The position numbers and the translations under genes are program-made. The notes beneath the pieces were generated by a model, which was not told where the DNA came from, made no database searches, and was given only the letters and a program-made list of their open reading frames with translations. 64,000 bases of DNA from Ignelater luminosus (lineage: Eukaryota > Arthropoda > Insecta > Coleoptera > Elateridae): NCBI GenBank assembly GCA_011009095.1, contig VTPC01090618.1:458118-522117 (forward strand), read 5' to 3'. Shown piece by piece: positions 52,215 through 64,000 of the stretch. How positions within the stretch are numbered: the first letter of the stretch is position 1; every line of letters starts with the position of its first letter.

Positions 52215-52790
52215 CTCCCCTTGTTAAGTAAATATTTCGAGTAGTTCCGATATTCAGTACTTAAATATGTTACCTAATTGAAACTTATGTTAAATACAAG
52301 TAACTACAGTGTGATTGCAATTGATTGAGGATGGTTTAAATTTGGCGCCATGTTTAAATTGTTTTCATGTTGGTGCTACTTGTTTCACATATTGTTTACT
52401 GTTTGTTATTGTACCTTGTAAACAAAATCAGATTTGACAGATTGCAAAAAGTAAACAAGTATAGTGTCAACATGAAAATAATTTAAACATGGCGCCAAAT
52501 TCAAACCATCTCAATCAATTGCAATCACACTATACTTATTTTCACAGTATTTAAGTATTTGACTTTAAGTATTTTATTACTTAACTAAATATTTCAGTGC
52601 TTAAATACCTACGAAAAAGTACCTACTTAAAGTAAGATTTTTACGTCACAAGTAAAACTATTTTTAAATATTAAGTACAATAGAATAATAAGAAGGTAAC
52701 TTGAAATGTACAAGTAGATACTTAAGCACTTTTTTTACTTAAGTAAATATTTCAAGTACTTTCAATACTCAGTAATTACAACAGCTCTCC
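52215..52790. repeat. AAGTA/TACTT-rich degenerate element
   Basis: Dense, irregular TACTTAAGTA-type words on both strands flank a MITE at 52307-52530, which splits the block. The words are near-palindromic, so the stretch has strong folding potential. I read it as one old AT-rich repeat element later invaded by the MITE. Confidence 0.5.
52307..52530. mobile_element. Palindromic MITE with TA flanks
   Basis: A 224-bp element with arms of about 65 bp: CAGTGTGATTGCAATTGATT... at the left and ...AATCAATTGCAATCACAC at the right, including a matched TTTGGCGCCA/TGGCGCCAAA pair. TA occurs on both sides. No coding capacity. It is inserted inside the AAGTA-rich block. Confidence 0.85.
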
Positions 52791-52835
52791 TTTTTTTCAA
52801 TTTAAAGTTCAAAAAGACTTTTCCCGCCACTCTTG

Positions 52836-53835
52836 TGACGTCACAAGTCTTTGACAATATGACAACGCTGAAGACGAGACTGCCGGATGCAGATGCTGTT
52901 GATATTGTAGAAAGCGCTTAGAAGTTTGAATTTTGAATCTTCGAATTGTTGAGGTTATGCGGTATTATGTCGGTTATTTGTAAAATATTAAAAACGAAGA
53001 AGTACGAAATATTTACAAAGTTTTATACAAATACCACTAAACCACAAAACAATAATCTGTGACAAACGTAATAAATACAGATACTTATAATAACATTGGT
53101 TGAAATCGACAAAGCAGAGAAACCCGACAACTAACGAATGACAGCAAAGGCACAAAACGTGATTGCAACGTTGTTAGCTCTACTATTTGTACAGACCGTC
53201 TACCGACGAACTGTGACGTCACTAGTAAAAAAAAATTATTTTATTTCCCTGTAAAGCCCTAGTCACATTATCAAATAATTTGATCAAACTTGGCCATCAG
53301 TCTAGAATGATGACGTCAAAACTGACAAACTCAAGTTTGTATCAAACTGGGTGGTCACACTAGAAATAAAATAGTTTGTATTTACAAAAATACTGCATTT
53401 TTTAAATTGTGTGGCGTTAGAATATTAAATTAATTTATTATTTGTTTTACATTTTATTGTTTTCTTATTTCTTATTCACTACTGGCCACAAAAAACTGTA
53501 ATAATTTTATGTTTACTATAAATAATTTTTAGAATAATAATTATTTTTTAATAGTTAATATAATAATTCATTTTAATACCTGCGTATACAAACACCAGGT
53601 GAGTTGGTATTATGTAAAAATCAACAAAAAAGCGGTAGTAGCTGTTTCAACATTACGATTAGCATTGAGGCAGAATGAAAATTAACGAAAAGCAAAACAA
53701 ACTTTTTTGGCTTCGCTCCTGCTTTACTATTTTCAAATTTAGCCAATCACGTAAGCCATCGCATCAAACTGACTGATGGATTTAGAAACGCCTCTAAAAC
53801 TTAGAAAATTTGACCAAACTAAAAGTATGACGTCA
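52836..53835. promoter_or_regulatory. Four TGACGTCA (CRE-type) sites upstream of PRMT1
   Basis: Perfect TGACGTCA palindromes at 52836-52843 (within the 16-bp palindrome CTTGTGACGTCACAAG), 53214-53221, 53311-53318 and 53828-53835. This 8-mer is the canonical CREB/ATF binding site. The last two are contributed by the two arms of a MITE. Function is inferred from motif only. Confidence 0.45.
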
Positions 53836-53889
53836 CTGTTTCAGACTGATAGTCAAGTTTGATCAAACTGATTGATAGTGTGACATAGG
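53258..53889. mobile_element. MITE just upstream of PRMT1
   Basis: A 632-bp element with inverted arms of about 62 bp. The left arm has CCCTAGTCACATTATCAA...TTTGATCAAACTTG; the right arm has CAAGTTTGATCAAACTG...TGATAGTGTGACATAGG. Each arm ends inwards in TGACGTCA. No coding capacity and no certain target duplication. It ends 311 bp before the PRMT1 start codon. Confidence 0.85.
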
Positions 53890-54200
53890 TTTAAGTCTTT
53901 AGTTATCAATTTATCATATCATATTACGGAAAAAACTGTTAATGGATATTAACCTTATATCCTGTCTAGAATGATAATATGTGTTTAAATTTCAATAAAC
54001 CCATTTTAGGAAACGACCCCATTTTATTTAATGGGAATACAGTTTTATTTCTATCAAACTGTATGTTTACTTTGGTATTTATTTTCAAACCTTCTGTAGA
54101 ATCTAAAATACAATGTGTGGATTTTTCGCATGCGCCAAATAATTCGTGAAATTTCGTTGTCCAAATGAAAAACGATCTCATTATTCGTTTCGGCATAAGA

Positions 54201-55751
<1,551 letters not shown>

Positions 55752-57860
55752 TTTATGTGTGGACATTGCTATTGCCATCCACTTTTCTTCTAATAAGTAT
55801 TTTTTTTAATTGCTCTGGTAATAAATCCATTACGATGTTTTGTAACATTAAGATTTTTTTTTTCTTTAATTTATAAGATAACTACAAACCAGTTTGTTCA
55901 TGATTTTGATTGTAAGCTCAGTATGTATAAGGTCGAGCTTTATTTATAAGATAATCAAGATTGAAGGCAATATTTTAACCCCTAATCTTTTTATGTTCAC
56001 AATATAAATTTTAAAACATTTTGTTAATGTGCCATGTGTTCCAGTGGTGTTTTATGCACAGCGTTTATATAATTATCTAAAATTTTATGGTTTTCTGATC
56101 ACCCAATTTATGTTGTCAACATAAATATTTAAACTCAACATTGCTTATATCTTGTATACAAACAATTGAATATTTTCAAGTCTCAAATCATATACTAGAA
56201 TGAGGAGGAAAATCAAAATTTTAATTTGGAAAGCAAAACAAGACCATTTGCTTTAAGTGTTCTACAGTTAGAATATATACTTGATTAGCCTAATTATATC
56301 TCTTTCTTCTATACTTAATACAAATTCAACTTGAATAGTTTGACATTGTTCATGAGCATGTTGTCGAGTGGTATATATGTATATGATAGGATTAATATTT
56401 AAATAAACAATACGTTTTGCAGAAAGTTTTATTCATTATTAACATTATTAGGAGTGATGTAATGATTAAGTGTTTCTATTTCAAAGAAAAAAAAAGGAAA
56501 CAAATTTCATTATGTTAACTGCTGTGCTGTGCACAGATATTGCCAAACTAACTTATTGAATGTTCTGACTTCTGAGTGATATTTATGGAAACCAATTAAG
56601 TACATCTAAAATTTTATATGAATATACATCACATGTTTATCAGTAATATTGATGTATTTAGTTAGAAACAAAAAGTAAATCATGTTAGAGTTGTAATTTT
56701 TAGAAAACAACACTCCCTCAAGACTGATGAATGAATGTAAAGACATTTTATAACAGTTTCCTCATTTGTTGGCTGATTTCTTTTTTGTTAATGTAATGAA
56801 GTTTGGTAAAGTCTGTGCTCTTGATTAAAAATGCACGGAATTAGTCATGATAACTTAAATACAGTTTAACAACGAACTCCTTTAGAGTCGTTACTGAATT
56901 TGCGAAGTTTGTCCACATTTTTTTTTTTAAATTTTGACTTCAGATTTGGATTCTACATCAAACACTAAAGACAACATGGTGTCTTCGTTTTTTGATATCT
57001 CGTCGGGAACATGGTCAAAATGGCCGCCCAAATTGAAAAATTTTCAAACCTTTTGTTTTTACTTTAGAATTGTATTCTACATCAAAAAGTAAGAGACATG
57101 TATACTTTTGGTTTTTTGATATCACCTCGGGAACAGCGTCAAAATGGCCGTCGAAAGGTAAATGTTTGCTTATTTTTGTTAACAGACTGTTGCTTGAATT
57201 CAGTAACAAAACAGAGTTTGTTGTGGTTATGCTTTGCATTCCCAGATGTTTTTTGTAACTGTTTATTGTTTTTGATTATTTAAAAATTTCATGAATTTTC
57301 GTAACTTCATTGATCGGGCAAATGAATTTTAATTGAGGTGAAAATGCTTCAATGTAGGAAGACTTCTACAAGTATTAAACCAATAAATGATGAGCTTATT
57401 TTTCATGACTCGTTCTGTGCGTTGTTTTCTGATAGTTTTATATTTATATGATATTTGATATAGATAGTCACCACTTATTTATTATTGAAAATAAAAAATT
57501 CTTAAATAAAATTAACTTTTTTTAACCTTGAGCATTTTCTCACCATATACTGAAATAATAAGCAAAGAAGTGAAAATAAATACGAAATAATTGACAAGGT
57601 TGGTAAAATAAAAATCAAGTTGAAACCATACGCAAGAAGAATATGGGTGTATCCATGAAAAACTATGAAGATTGGCAATTTTTAAAACTCAGTTTTCCTG
57701 ACATTTCTTTTTCTTTTGGAACTCTAGTCAGGGAATAGAGACTGGAAAGGGGCCTTTGCTTGCAAAAGGTTATGTTTTATGTTGAAGTAAAGTGCCATTT
57801 CGGTCAATAATATGGCAAAATGTTATTAAGGAGAGTTGTTCAGAATATGAAATTATGATT
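55752..57860. other. PRMT1 3' region and intergenic DNA
   Basis: AT-rich, with AATAAA-type signals near 55820 and 56401-56408 that could end the PRMT1 transcript. A two-copy tandem duplication lies at about 56935-57150 (separate entry). No gene is seen. Confidence 0.5.
56935..57150. repeat. Two-copy tandem duplication, about 120-bp period
   Basis: Units at about 56935-57029 and 57055-57150 share ATTCTACATCAAA, GTTTTTTGATATC, TCGGGAACA and GTCAAAATGGCCG in the same order and spacing. Moderately diverged. No coding frame is shared by both. Confidence 0.75.
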
Positions 57861-58800
57861 ATGCAAAATTTCACAAATATCGGATCACTTTGACTAAATC
57901 AGTGTTTGATTTGTATTCTTGCATTGTAACTACAGGTTCTCCATCTGGTTATAATAGGTTCAGGTGGTAGTGGAATCCCTGGTAACTATACAGCTATGTG
58001 CAAAGCAGCCTTCAAGAAAACTTTCTTCGTGGAAGATATTGATTGACTGACAATAGCAAATTCTTTATGAATGCATTCACTAACACAATGTAATGAATGA
58101 GCTAAGCAAGTGATGTGCATTAAATATGGATAAAATATTTTGAGTACACCAGCTGCTTTTACCATATAAGGGGCAACATCACTGAGTAACAACAACACTT
58201 TTGCTGGTGCCCCAGTACCGGGGTACAATATCCTAACACTGTCATTAAAAAGATTTGCAGTTGTTTGGTGGTTGGTTTTTTCCAGTTGCTTTGACACCAG
58301 CAAATAGAAAGTTCCTGCTAGTTAATGTTCCTACGATAAATTCGGTATATGTATAACAGCCTTGTGAATCTGTTTTTCAACAACACACATCCATATAGGA
58401 TTTTCTCAATCTCCTTGCTTTTCTAAAAAGCTTCTAAAAACTGCATTTTTAAATTTATGCATAGGTATATTTGCTGCAACAAGTGCTTCACATAATTCAA
58501 AGGAAAACTCAGACCTTTTAGGTCCCGACATAGAAGATACTTTTTTAAATGCATTTTTTATTAACAATTGTTTTGTAGTTTTTCTTTTTACATTAGCTGC
58601 ATGCAACGCCATTGTTAGATGCTGTGCAACATGAAGCCTTTTTGTTGCATTAATTAAATTAAATTGACTTGTTAGGGCTAAAATTAATAGGAAGTAAAAA
58701 ACACTTACAGTTTTCTCACAGACTTGACAATGTAAAACTTCACCGTCAGTACTTAAACAAGAATCTATTTTTGCCCATAATTTGCACTTTTAGATTGTCT
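57860..58800 (-). mobile_element. hAT-like relic with BED finger (CGGBP1-like group)
   Basis: Reading the minus strand from 58800: a BED-type finger (CKLWAKIDSCLSTDGEVLHC, then QVCEKTV), a possible short intron, then LINATKRLHVAQHL, KRKTTKQLLIKNAFKK, FSFELCEALVAANIPMHKFK and, after in-frame stops, VLLLLSDVAPYMVKAAGVLK, ITCLAHSLHCVSECIH and FLKAALHIAV. This order matches the CGGBP1-like hAT transposase-derived proteins common in insects. The RNase-H core is partial and interrupted, so it is a dead copy. It lies downstream of PRMT1 in antisense orientation. Confidence 0.65.
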
Positions 58801-59833
58801 ATTTGGTAGCGTTTTACAAATCTAACGCTTAACACAATTCTAACTATTTTTATGCTCGCTCACTCAATTGCAGAAGGTATATCAAAAGGACAGGCCTCTT
58901 ATAACCACCGGTTCAAGATACAAAGTAAGAAGGGTTGAACAACAACATATTTTTTTGGGAAATGAAATATCTCTTATTCATTGATAAGCCGGAAACAAAT
59001 TTAAAGCCAAACCGATGTTAAAATAAAATTTCTTCCATTTGGCTCAATCTTCTTACAAAAGTCACTTTTAAACAGCATTTGCCTTTGTTAGACTTGTCAG
59101 AGAAAAAATGTGTTTCAACAGGAATATAACTTGGCTTGTCTAGATATTTCTAGTTAGTAAATTTAATAAGCTGAAAAAAGATTATTGAAATACTCTGAAG
59201 AGTTGAAAAATCCAAGTACGGGAATTGGTGTTTACCTGGCTCGTCAGGTAACTTCTAATCCTTCTATTGTTCCATAAATTAAGAAAATTGAACTTATTCG
59301 AAGAATATGCATTATGCTTACCCGGTTGTAGCAGTTTTGAATTGTTTGTGACTAAAGAATTACAATTTTTTTTAATCAAGATATTTTCAAACATTTTATA
59401 CTATAGGATTTATAAAATTTTCTGATTTAAGTTGGAAATCCCACTAAAAGGCATAGAAAAGCAAAAAATGCTTTAAAAAGGCAAATATCGCCAAAAACCT
59501 CTAAAAAGGCAGACATATTTGGAATCTGCATTGTTGAAAAAGATTTTAATTTTAATGTGCCTTAAGTTCGACCAAGTACAAAGAAAATAAACTTACCTAA
59601 CTATCTGATCTCTAATTATAACAATCAAGTTCCGAATCATCAGAATTAAGGGGATGGATGAGATTATTAGATTTCAAGTATTGAATTCTGATTTGAAGTC
59701 TCCAATGTTATATTTTTTACTTCTATTAAACTATCCCCATTGCATATTTCTCATAATAATGAGTGTGGGCTCAGTTCTTATTTGAATTTTGAACAGTTCG
59801 TGTGTTGTGGTGGTTTATTTTTATAGTGAGTCA

Positions 59834-60360
59834 TGAACAGTAGTTGTAGTGCAGAGGAGAGAAGAAGACTACAGCATGTCAGAAAAAATTCAGGGACAGA
59901 TATAAAGGCGAGCAAAGTTGTTTGGATCAAGTGAAAGAAAGAAACAAGAAATGTTATAACTCAAAAAAGCTGTGAGAAAAAGAGCAACACTGTGGCAAGA
60001 AAGAAGAAAAACCAATTAGCTCAGGCTCAGTGCAGAAACCAAAAAAAAGATGCACTCCAAAACAAAAAAAACTCTACTCCTGAAAGTTTAGGGAAAATTG
60101 TAAAACAAACGTCAATTGTTTTGCCCTCTTCACCAGGAAGGCAAGTTTTGGCTCTTCAAAAACTCATGCATCAAAGTTAGCGAATATAGTCAAGGCTCCT
60201 AGCTGTGACAAGAGCATAAAAAATATTATAACAAAATTCTATGAAAGTAATGAAATTAGCATGGTAGACCCTACAGCGCACCTGCTTTATACAATAAGAA
60301 GCATTTACTTTATTTAAGGAATTGCATCCAGATACCTCCTTACATCAAACCTTCCAGAGA
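59834..60360 (+). pseudogene. Broken gene of unknown, probably transposon-associated family
   Basis: Starts MNSSCSAEERRRLQHVR, shifts frame into KFRDRYKGEQ and VKERNKKCYNSKK, continues in a Lys-rich frame at 59992-60180, then shows IKNIITKFYESNEISMVDP, which resembles an FY.RDDIS block I recall from uncharacterised insect proteins. Frameshifts and stops divide it. I do not assign a function, and the grouping into one unit is an inference from order and composition. Confidence 0.35.
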
Positions 60361-60708
60361 TATTCCACACAACATTTGTATATGTAAGTACCAATCCTTC
60401 CTTTAAACCAACAGTTACGAACTTCCTTGAATCAGTAAGGTGCCCCCAAGGACTAAATTGGCTTGTATAACAACAAAACAAGTTCATATATCTTACAGTT
60501 TGACTATTAGAACTTGATTATTTTCATTATTTTGACTAGAGTCTTGCTTTAAAGTTAGTTTCTGCTGATAGATTTACCTTTATAGGAGCCATTTATCAGC
60601 CTCTGAGAGCTCCATTGCTCATCAGTCCTCTAGAAAGTAAGAAATAAAATTCTTATATTTAAATCTATTAGTACTACACATCAATTTATTATTTTGATTA
60701 CAGTAGTA

Positions 60709-60796
60709 TACAGGAGAGTCCAGGCTTGCTAGGCGCATAGGAAATTGCATTGGAGTCACCTTTCTTATGCGCCTAATCGGCTTGGAGTTCCCTGTA
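60709..60796. repeat. 88-bp hairpin / miniature inverted-repeat element
   Basis: Two arms of about 34 bp pair almost fully (core TAGGCGCATAGGAAA facing TTTCTTATGCGCCTA) around a loop of about 18 bases. The ends read TACAGG and CCTGTA, with TA on each side. The size and near-perfect stem resemble a microRNA precursor in shape, but TA-flanked inverted ends favour a tiny MITE. Confidence 0.6.
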
Positions 60797-63700
60797 TGTA
60801 TATCACATGTAAAATCCTGCTGTTGGTTTCAAAATAATCTGGGATGTTGGCCAACTATTTCCTAAGAAAGAAATTTATATTTTAGAATTAAAACTATAGT
60901 AGTTGGCCATTGTTTTAAAACAAATAGGCGGTTCAAATTGGTTGACTACAGGAACATTTAAATTTGGATTGAGCGAGATCCTTATCTTTGGATTTCGCAA
61001 AACATCACAGAGAGCATCCCATCTAATGACATTATGCTCTCTACTATCCTTGTAATAGTAACATCCTTTGTCCAAGAAAATTAAACTTGCGCGATTATAT
61101 TTGTTTGGTTCGTGTAACGGCCTCCAGCACCTGCAGGCCAATAATGATCCCGCCAACCCCTTTCTCCTCTGATCTTATATACGTACTTATTACTAAGGGG
61201 GAAGACACACCAAGCCGTAGAGGTTTTCTCTACCATACTGCTTCCTTCACCCTTCCTAATCTATTCTCCCAACTAACACCACTTCTGTTATCTGGTCTTC
61301 ACACCCATTCTTTTTAATTAATTATGAATCGTCTTTTCAGACATATTCTTTTCGTTTTCTACTAGCTGACCTGAGCAGCCTGGGTTTACGCTTCGTCAGG
61401 ATGCCGTGCCTAATGCCTTGTCACCGGCAAACAAGATGTGTCTACATAGAAAGGCCCATATAATAATGACGAGCGGAATAATTGGTTCCTATACCAAAGA
61501 TTCCGCATCCATAGAAGCCCCATGGGAGCCCTCTTACTCAGGCAAGTTAGCTCAACGGACGTCCTACGGCTAGTATGATTTTTCATAATCAATTATAAAA
61601 GTCGTGAGGAGTAGAACGAGACAAAAAAAATGTGTTAGCCATTTTATGGCTTCCTATTTAACTACATTAATTTATTATTTTTATTTAATTTTATTTAACA
61701 TCTACCTAAAGTATCAAATTTGATAAGGTACTTTTAATCTTTCTACTCTCTTTGCAAAACGCTTGAATTCAACCCATCATTCACCAGTTGTAAGAGTGCC
61801 AGTACTACCACTTGCAGACTGCTCCTAGACACAAACATTAAATTTTCACGTACTTTAAAGTCAGTTGTTTTTTGGCACGGAGAAGGCATCCTGAAGTAAT
61901 TTAAATGCTGGCAATATAATTTTATGCGGATTAAGAAAATTTCAGGCAAATAAGATTAGGCAGGTTAGGTTAGAAACTGTTGTTGAATTAATAACATCTG
62001 TTAAAATAAAATGCACTTAACACACCAAAAGTATAAAGAACTAACAATAAATATTCACTTTAAATAATGGCTTGATTCACCTTGAAATACACAGTAGATA
62101 ACATTAAATAAACCCAAATCCCTTCTCAATTTAGTTCAGCATTTTTGCCACCAGAAGCGTAATGCTTAACTTGAATAGGACACACAATTATTAACTTACA
62201 AAATAAAAGTTAACAAGTTTGAGCGCCCTGAACTAAAACAATTTGGCCCCTTCACTACATTTAATGGGGCAATAATTAAATAATACATATAATTAATTAA
62301 CTTTTGTTGCAAAAAATTTTATTTTAAAATAATGCAATGTCAATATATTGTATCTAAATTGTTACTCAGTTCTTAAGCGCCCCTGGGCTTAACCCACTTA
62401 ACCTAATGGATAAGGAGGGTCGGAATAAAAGTACCTCATAAGTAATGTTCAGCGGTTGTAGGTTCTTGTCTCCCACTCATGTTGTTTACATCAGGGGCAA
62501 TGCTGGTGAAGTAATTTTATTTTATGTGTGTAAGAGTAAAGTGAGAATTTCAGTGGGAGTTATTTTTGAATTCGGTGCCTAAAACTGCTCATGAGTAAAA
62601 AGCGTATGTATTATTTACAAAATTTGTATAACATTAAACCAGATTTCCATTTTTTGTAAATGATTGTTTTTTTACTGTTTATATCACAGAAAATTATTAT
62701 TGTAATCTGTACATTTTGATGGTGGTAGGTAGATTTAAAGAAAATCACAACATAATAAATTTATTATATACTCTGTATATTACTACCTAGTAAAGTTTCT
62801 GACTCTCAACTGCTTATTGAACCTCAGGACTCAAGACTTACTTTTCATTTTCTTTTTTTATTTGAATAAATCAAGGAACGTACTATAATTACTTGCTTTT
62901 AAATTTAAATAAAGAATGCCAATAATAATTAGAACAAATTTCTTTGATAAAAAAAATTATAATAAAACATGAAAAATTTAATTAGTTAATGTGATTTACT
63001 AAGGACATAATTGCCATTGATATAGTCAAGTAGTGTCATTTCTATATTGTTTAAAAAATTAAAATATTCCCAGGCTTCAGGTTGGTTTGATTTGGCGTTC
63101 ATATTAAAACTAAATTAAATCTATGGACGGTTAATAATAGTTTATACCTTATCTGTTAATTCATGAATACCAAATTCATATTGTAAATTATGAAATAATG
63201 GTAATAAACAATTTGTTGAAAACTTGTTTCAAATATTTCAAGTACAGTTTTTAATTTGCTTAAAAGTTTGAGTCGGGTGGAGATGTTTTTACTTTTGTAC
63301 ATTTTTAAGTTTATTATTCATTTCCACTTTCCTTCTACACTTTTCTAATGTAATTGATATTAATCACAGTCATAACACAATACAGAAAAGAACAAAAACA
63401 TTGTCTCTGGACAATTTCTTTAAAAACAATTGTTTATTGAAAATTCAGCATTTATTCAGGTCTTCATTTTTTAGATTTTGCATAAACACCTCTTCAGCAT
63501 TCCTGTTATTACAATGTAGTCAATTCAGACTAATAAACAATTTAAATCTAGTCTAAATTACTAGTGTTCACATTAAGATTTAAGAGGTCTCATGTTCTGT
63601 ATTTATTTAATGCTTTATTAACAAACTACAAACAATATAATCTATAATCTTTTGATATCATAACATCGCAACACAATTTCTTTATTCTGCTTGACCATGA

Positions 63701-64000
63701 CTATGACATATACTGTATATTAGGGTGGCAATATTTTTCCGACTTTTTTTATTTTTTAAAGCTCACATGAAAAAATGTTAATTTGATGCATTTTAAGAGT
63801 CCTCTCCAAGTATCAACTCGATTAAAAATTTCTGAGAGGTCACTCAAGAATTTTAAAAGTTTCAAAAGACAAAAGAAATTAATTGTAAGTATTTGTTTTT
63901 TTATCATATTTTTTAATTTCAATAATGCTCATGATTAAAGTTAATTCATTACACTATACAATAGGAGCTATAGCGAGATCAAGTTTAAATGTTAATATTT
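60797..64000. other. Right-hand intergenic DNA
   Basis: No supported gene. A 93-codon minus-strand frame at 60875-61156 has a faint FLYWCH-like look (LIFLDKGCYYYKDS) but lacks the Cys/His ligands. A second copy of the left-edge repeat lies at 61841-62152. From 62.4 kb on it is AT-rich and featureless to my reading. Confidence 0.45.
61841..62152. repeat. Dispersed repeat, copy B
   Basis: Direct-orientation partner of the repeat at 153-495: AAAGTCAGTTGTTTTTTGG, AGGTTAGGTTAGAAACTG, AAAATAAAATGCACTTA, AACAATAAATATTCACTTTA, GAAATACACAG and AATTTAGTTCAGCAT occur in the same order. The family is unknown. Confidence 0.6.

Noticed and set aside
60875-61156. FLYWCH-type zinc finger gene
   Set aside because: Only a faint LIFLDKGCYYYKDS resemblance. 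The Cys/His ligands of the domain are missing.
62225-62395. Possible MITE with GAGCGCCC-like ends
   Set aside because: The inverted match is short and imperfect, with no target duplication.

Overview
The window is AT-rich animal nuclear DNA. Short GT-AG introns, the protein sequences and the dense Tc1/mariner, hAT and Harbinger content point to an insect. A beetle is my best guess, but that is an inference from repeat style and not a demonstrated placement. Four host genes, all on the + strand, are supported by spliced homology: the 3' part of tailup/Islet (LIM2 domain, homeodomain, C-terminus; 1828-20434), Rabenosyn-5 (22650-24157), the meiotic MutL homologue MLH3 (11 exons, 24726-50624) and the arginine methyltransferase PRMT1 (54201-55751).

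Region by region. 1-21.2 kb is the tailup locus, with large introns holding a GC-rich composite minisatellite (5.4-6.1 kb), a decayed mariner (9.7-10.3 kb), an exon-like BESS-motif open frame (10.66-10.90 kb), a roughly 240-bp tandem array (16.15-16.8 kb), a young hAT MITE with a perfect 8-bp target duplication (17.5 kb) and another MITE in the last intron. 22.6-24.2 kb is the compact four-exon Rabenosyn-5 gene. 24.7-50.6 kb is MLH3. Most of its 26 kb is transposon sequence in four introns: a DUF7869-like fragment in intron 1; a nearly whole PIF/Harbinger element, a hAT, a copia fossil and a LINE in intron 2; a 1,000-bp fold-back Tc1/mariner derivative in intron 6; and a mariner, two Tc1-like elements and a MITE in intron 10. 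The other six introns are small, five of them only 51-60 bp. 50.6-54.2 kb holds nested MITEs and four TGACGTCA sites ahead of PRMT1. 55.8-64 kb is repeat-rich intergenic DNA with a CGGBP1/BED-type hAT relic and a second copy of a repeat also found at the left edge.

The four host genes are not an operon and have unrelated roles: motor-neuron/heart transcription factor, early-endosome FYVE tether, meiotic crossover endonuclease, and protein arginine methylation. The best leads are in MLH3. Its linker carries an unusual Cys/His cluster bracketed by two copies of a SPYF motif, and a fold-back transposon ends 14 bp before exon 7, so most of that 3' splice region is transposon-derived. Further leads are an in-phase BESS-type exon in the tailup intron and CRE-like sites carried by MITE termini near the PRMT1 promoter.
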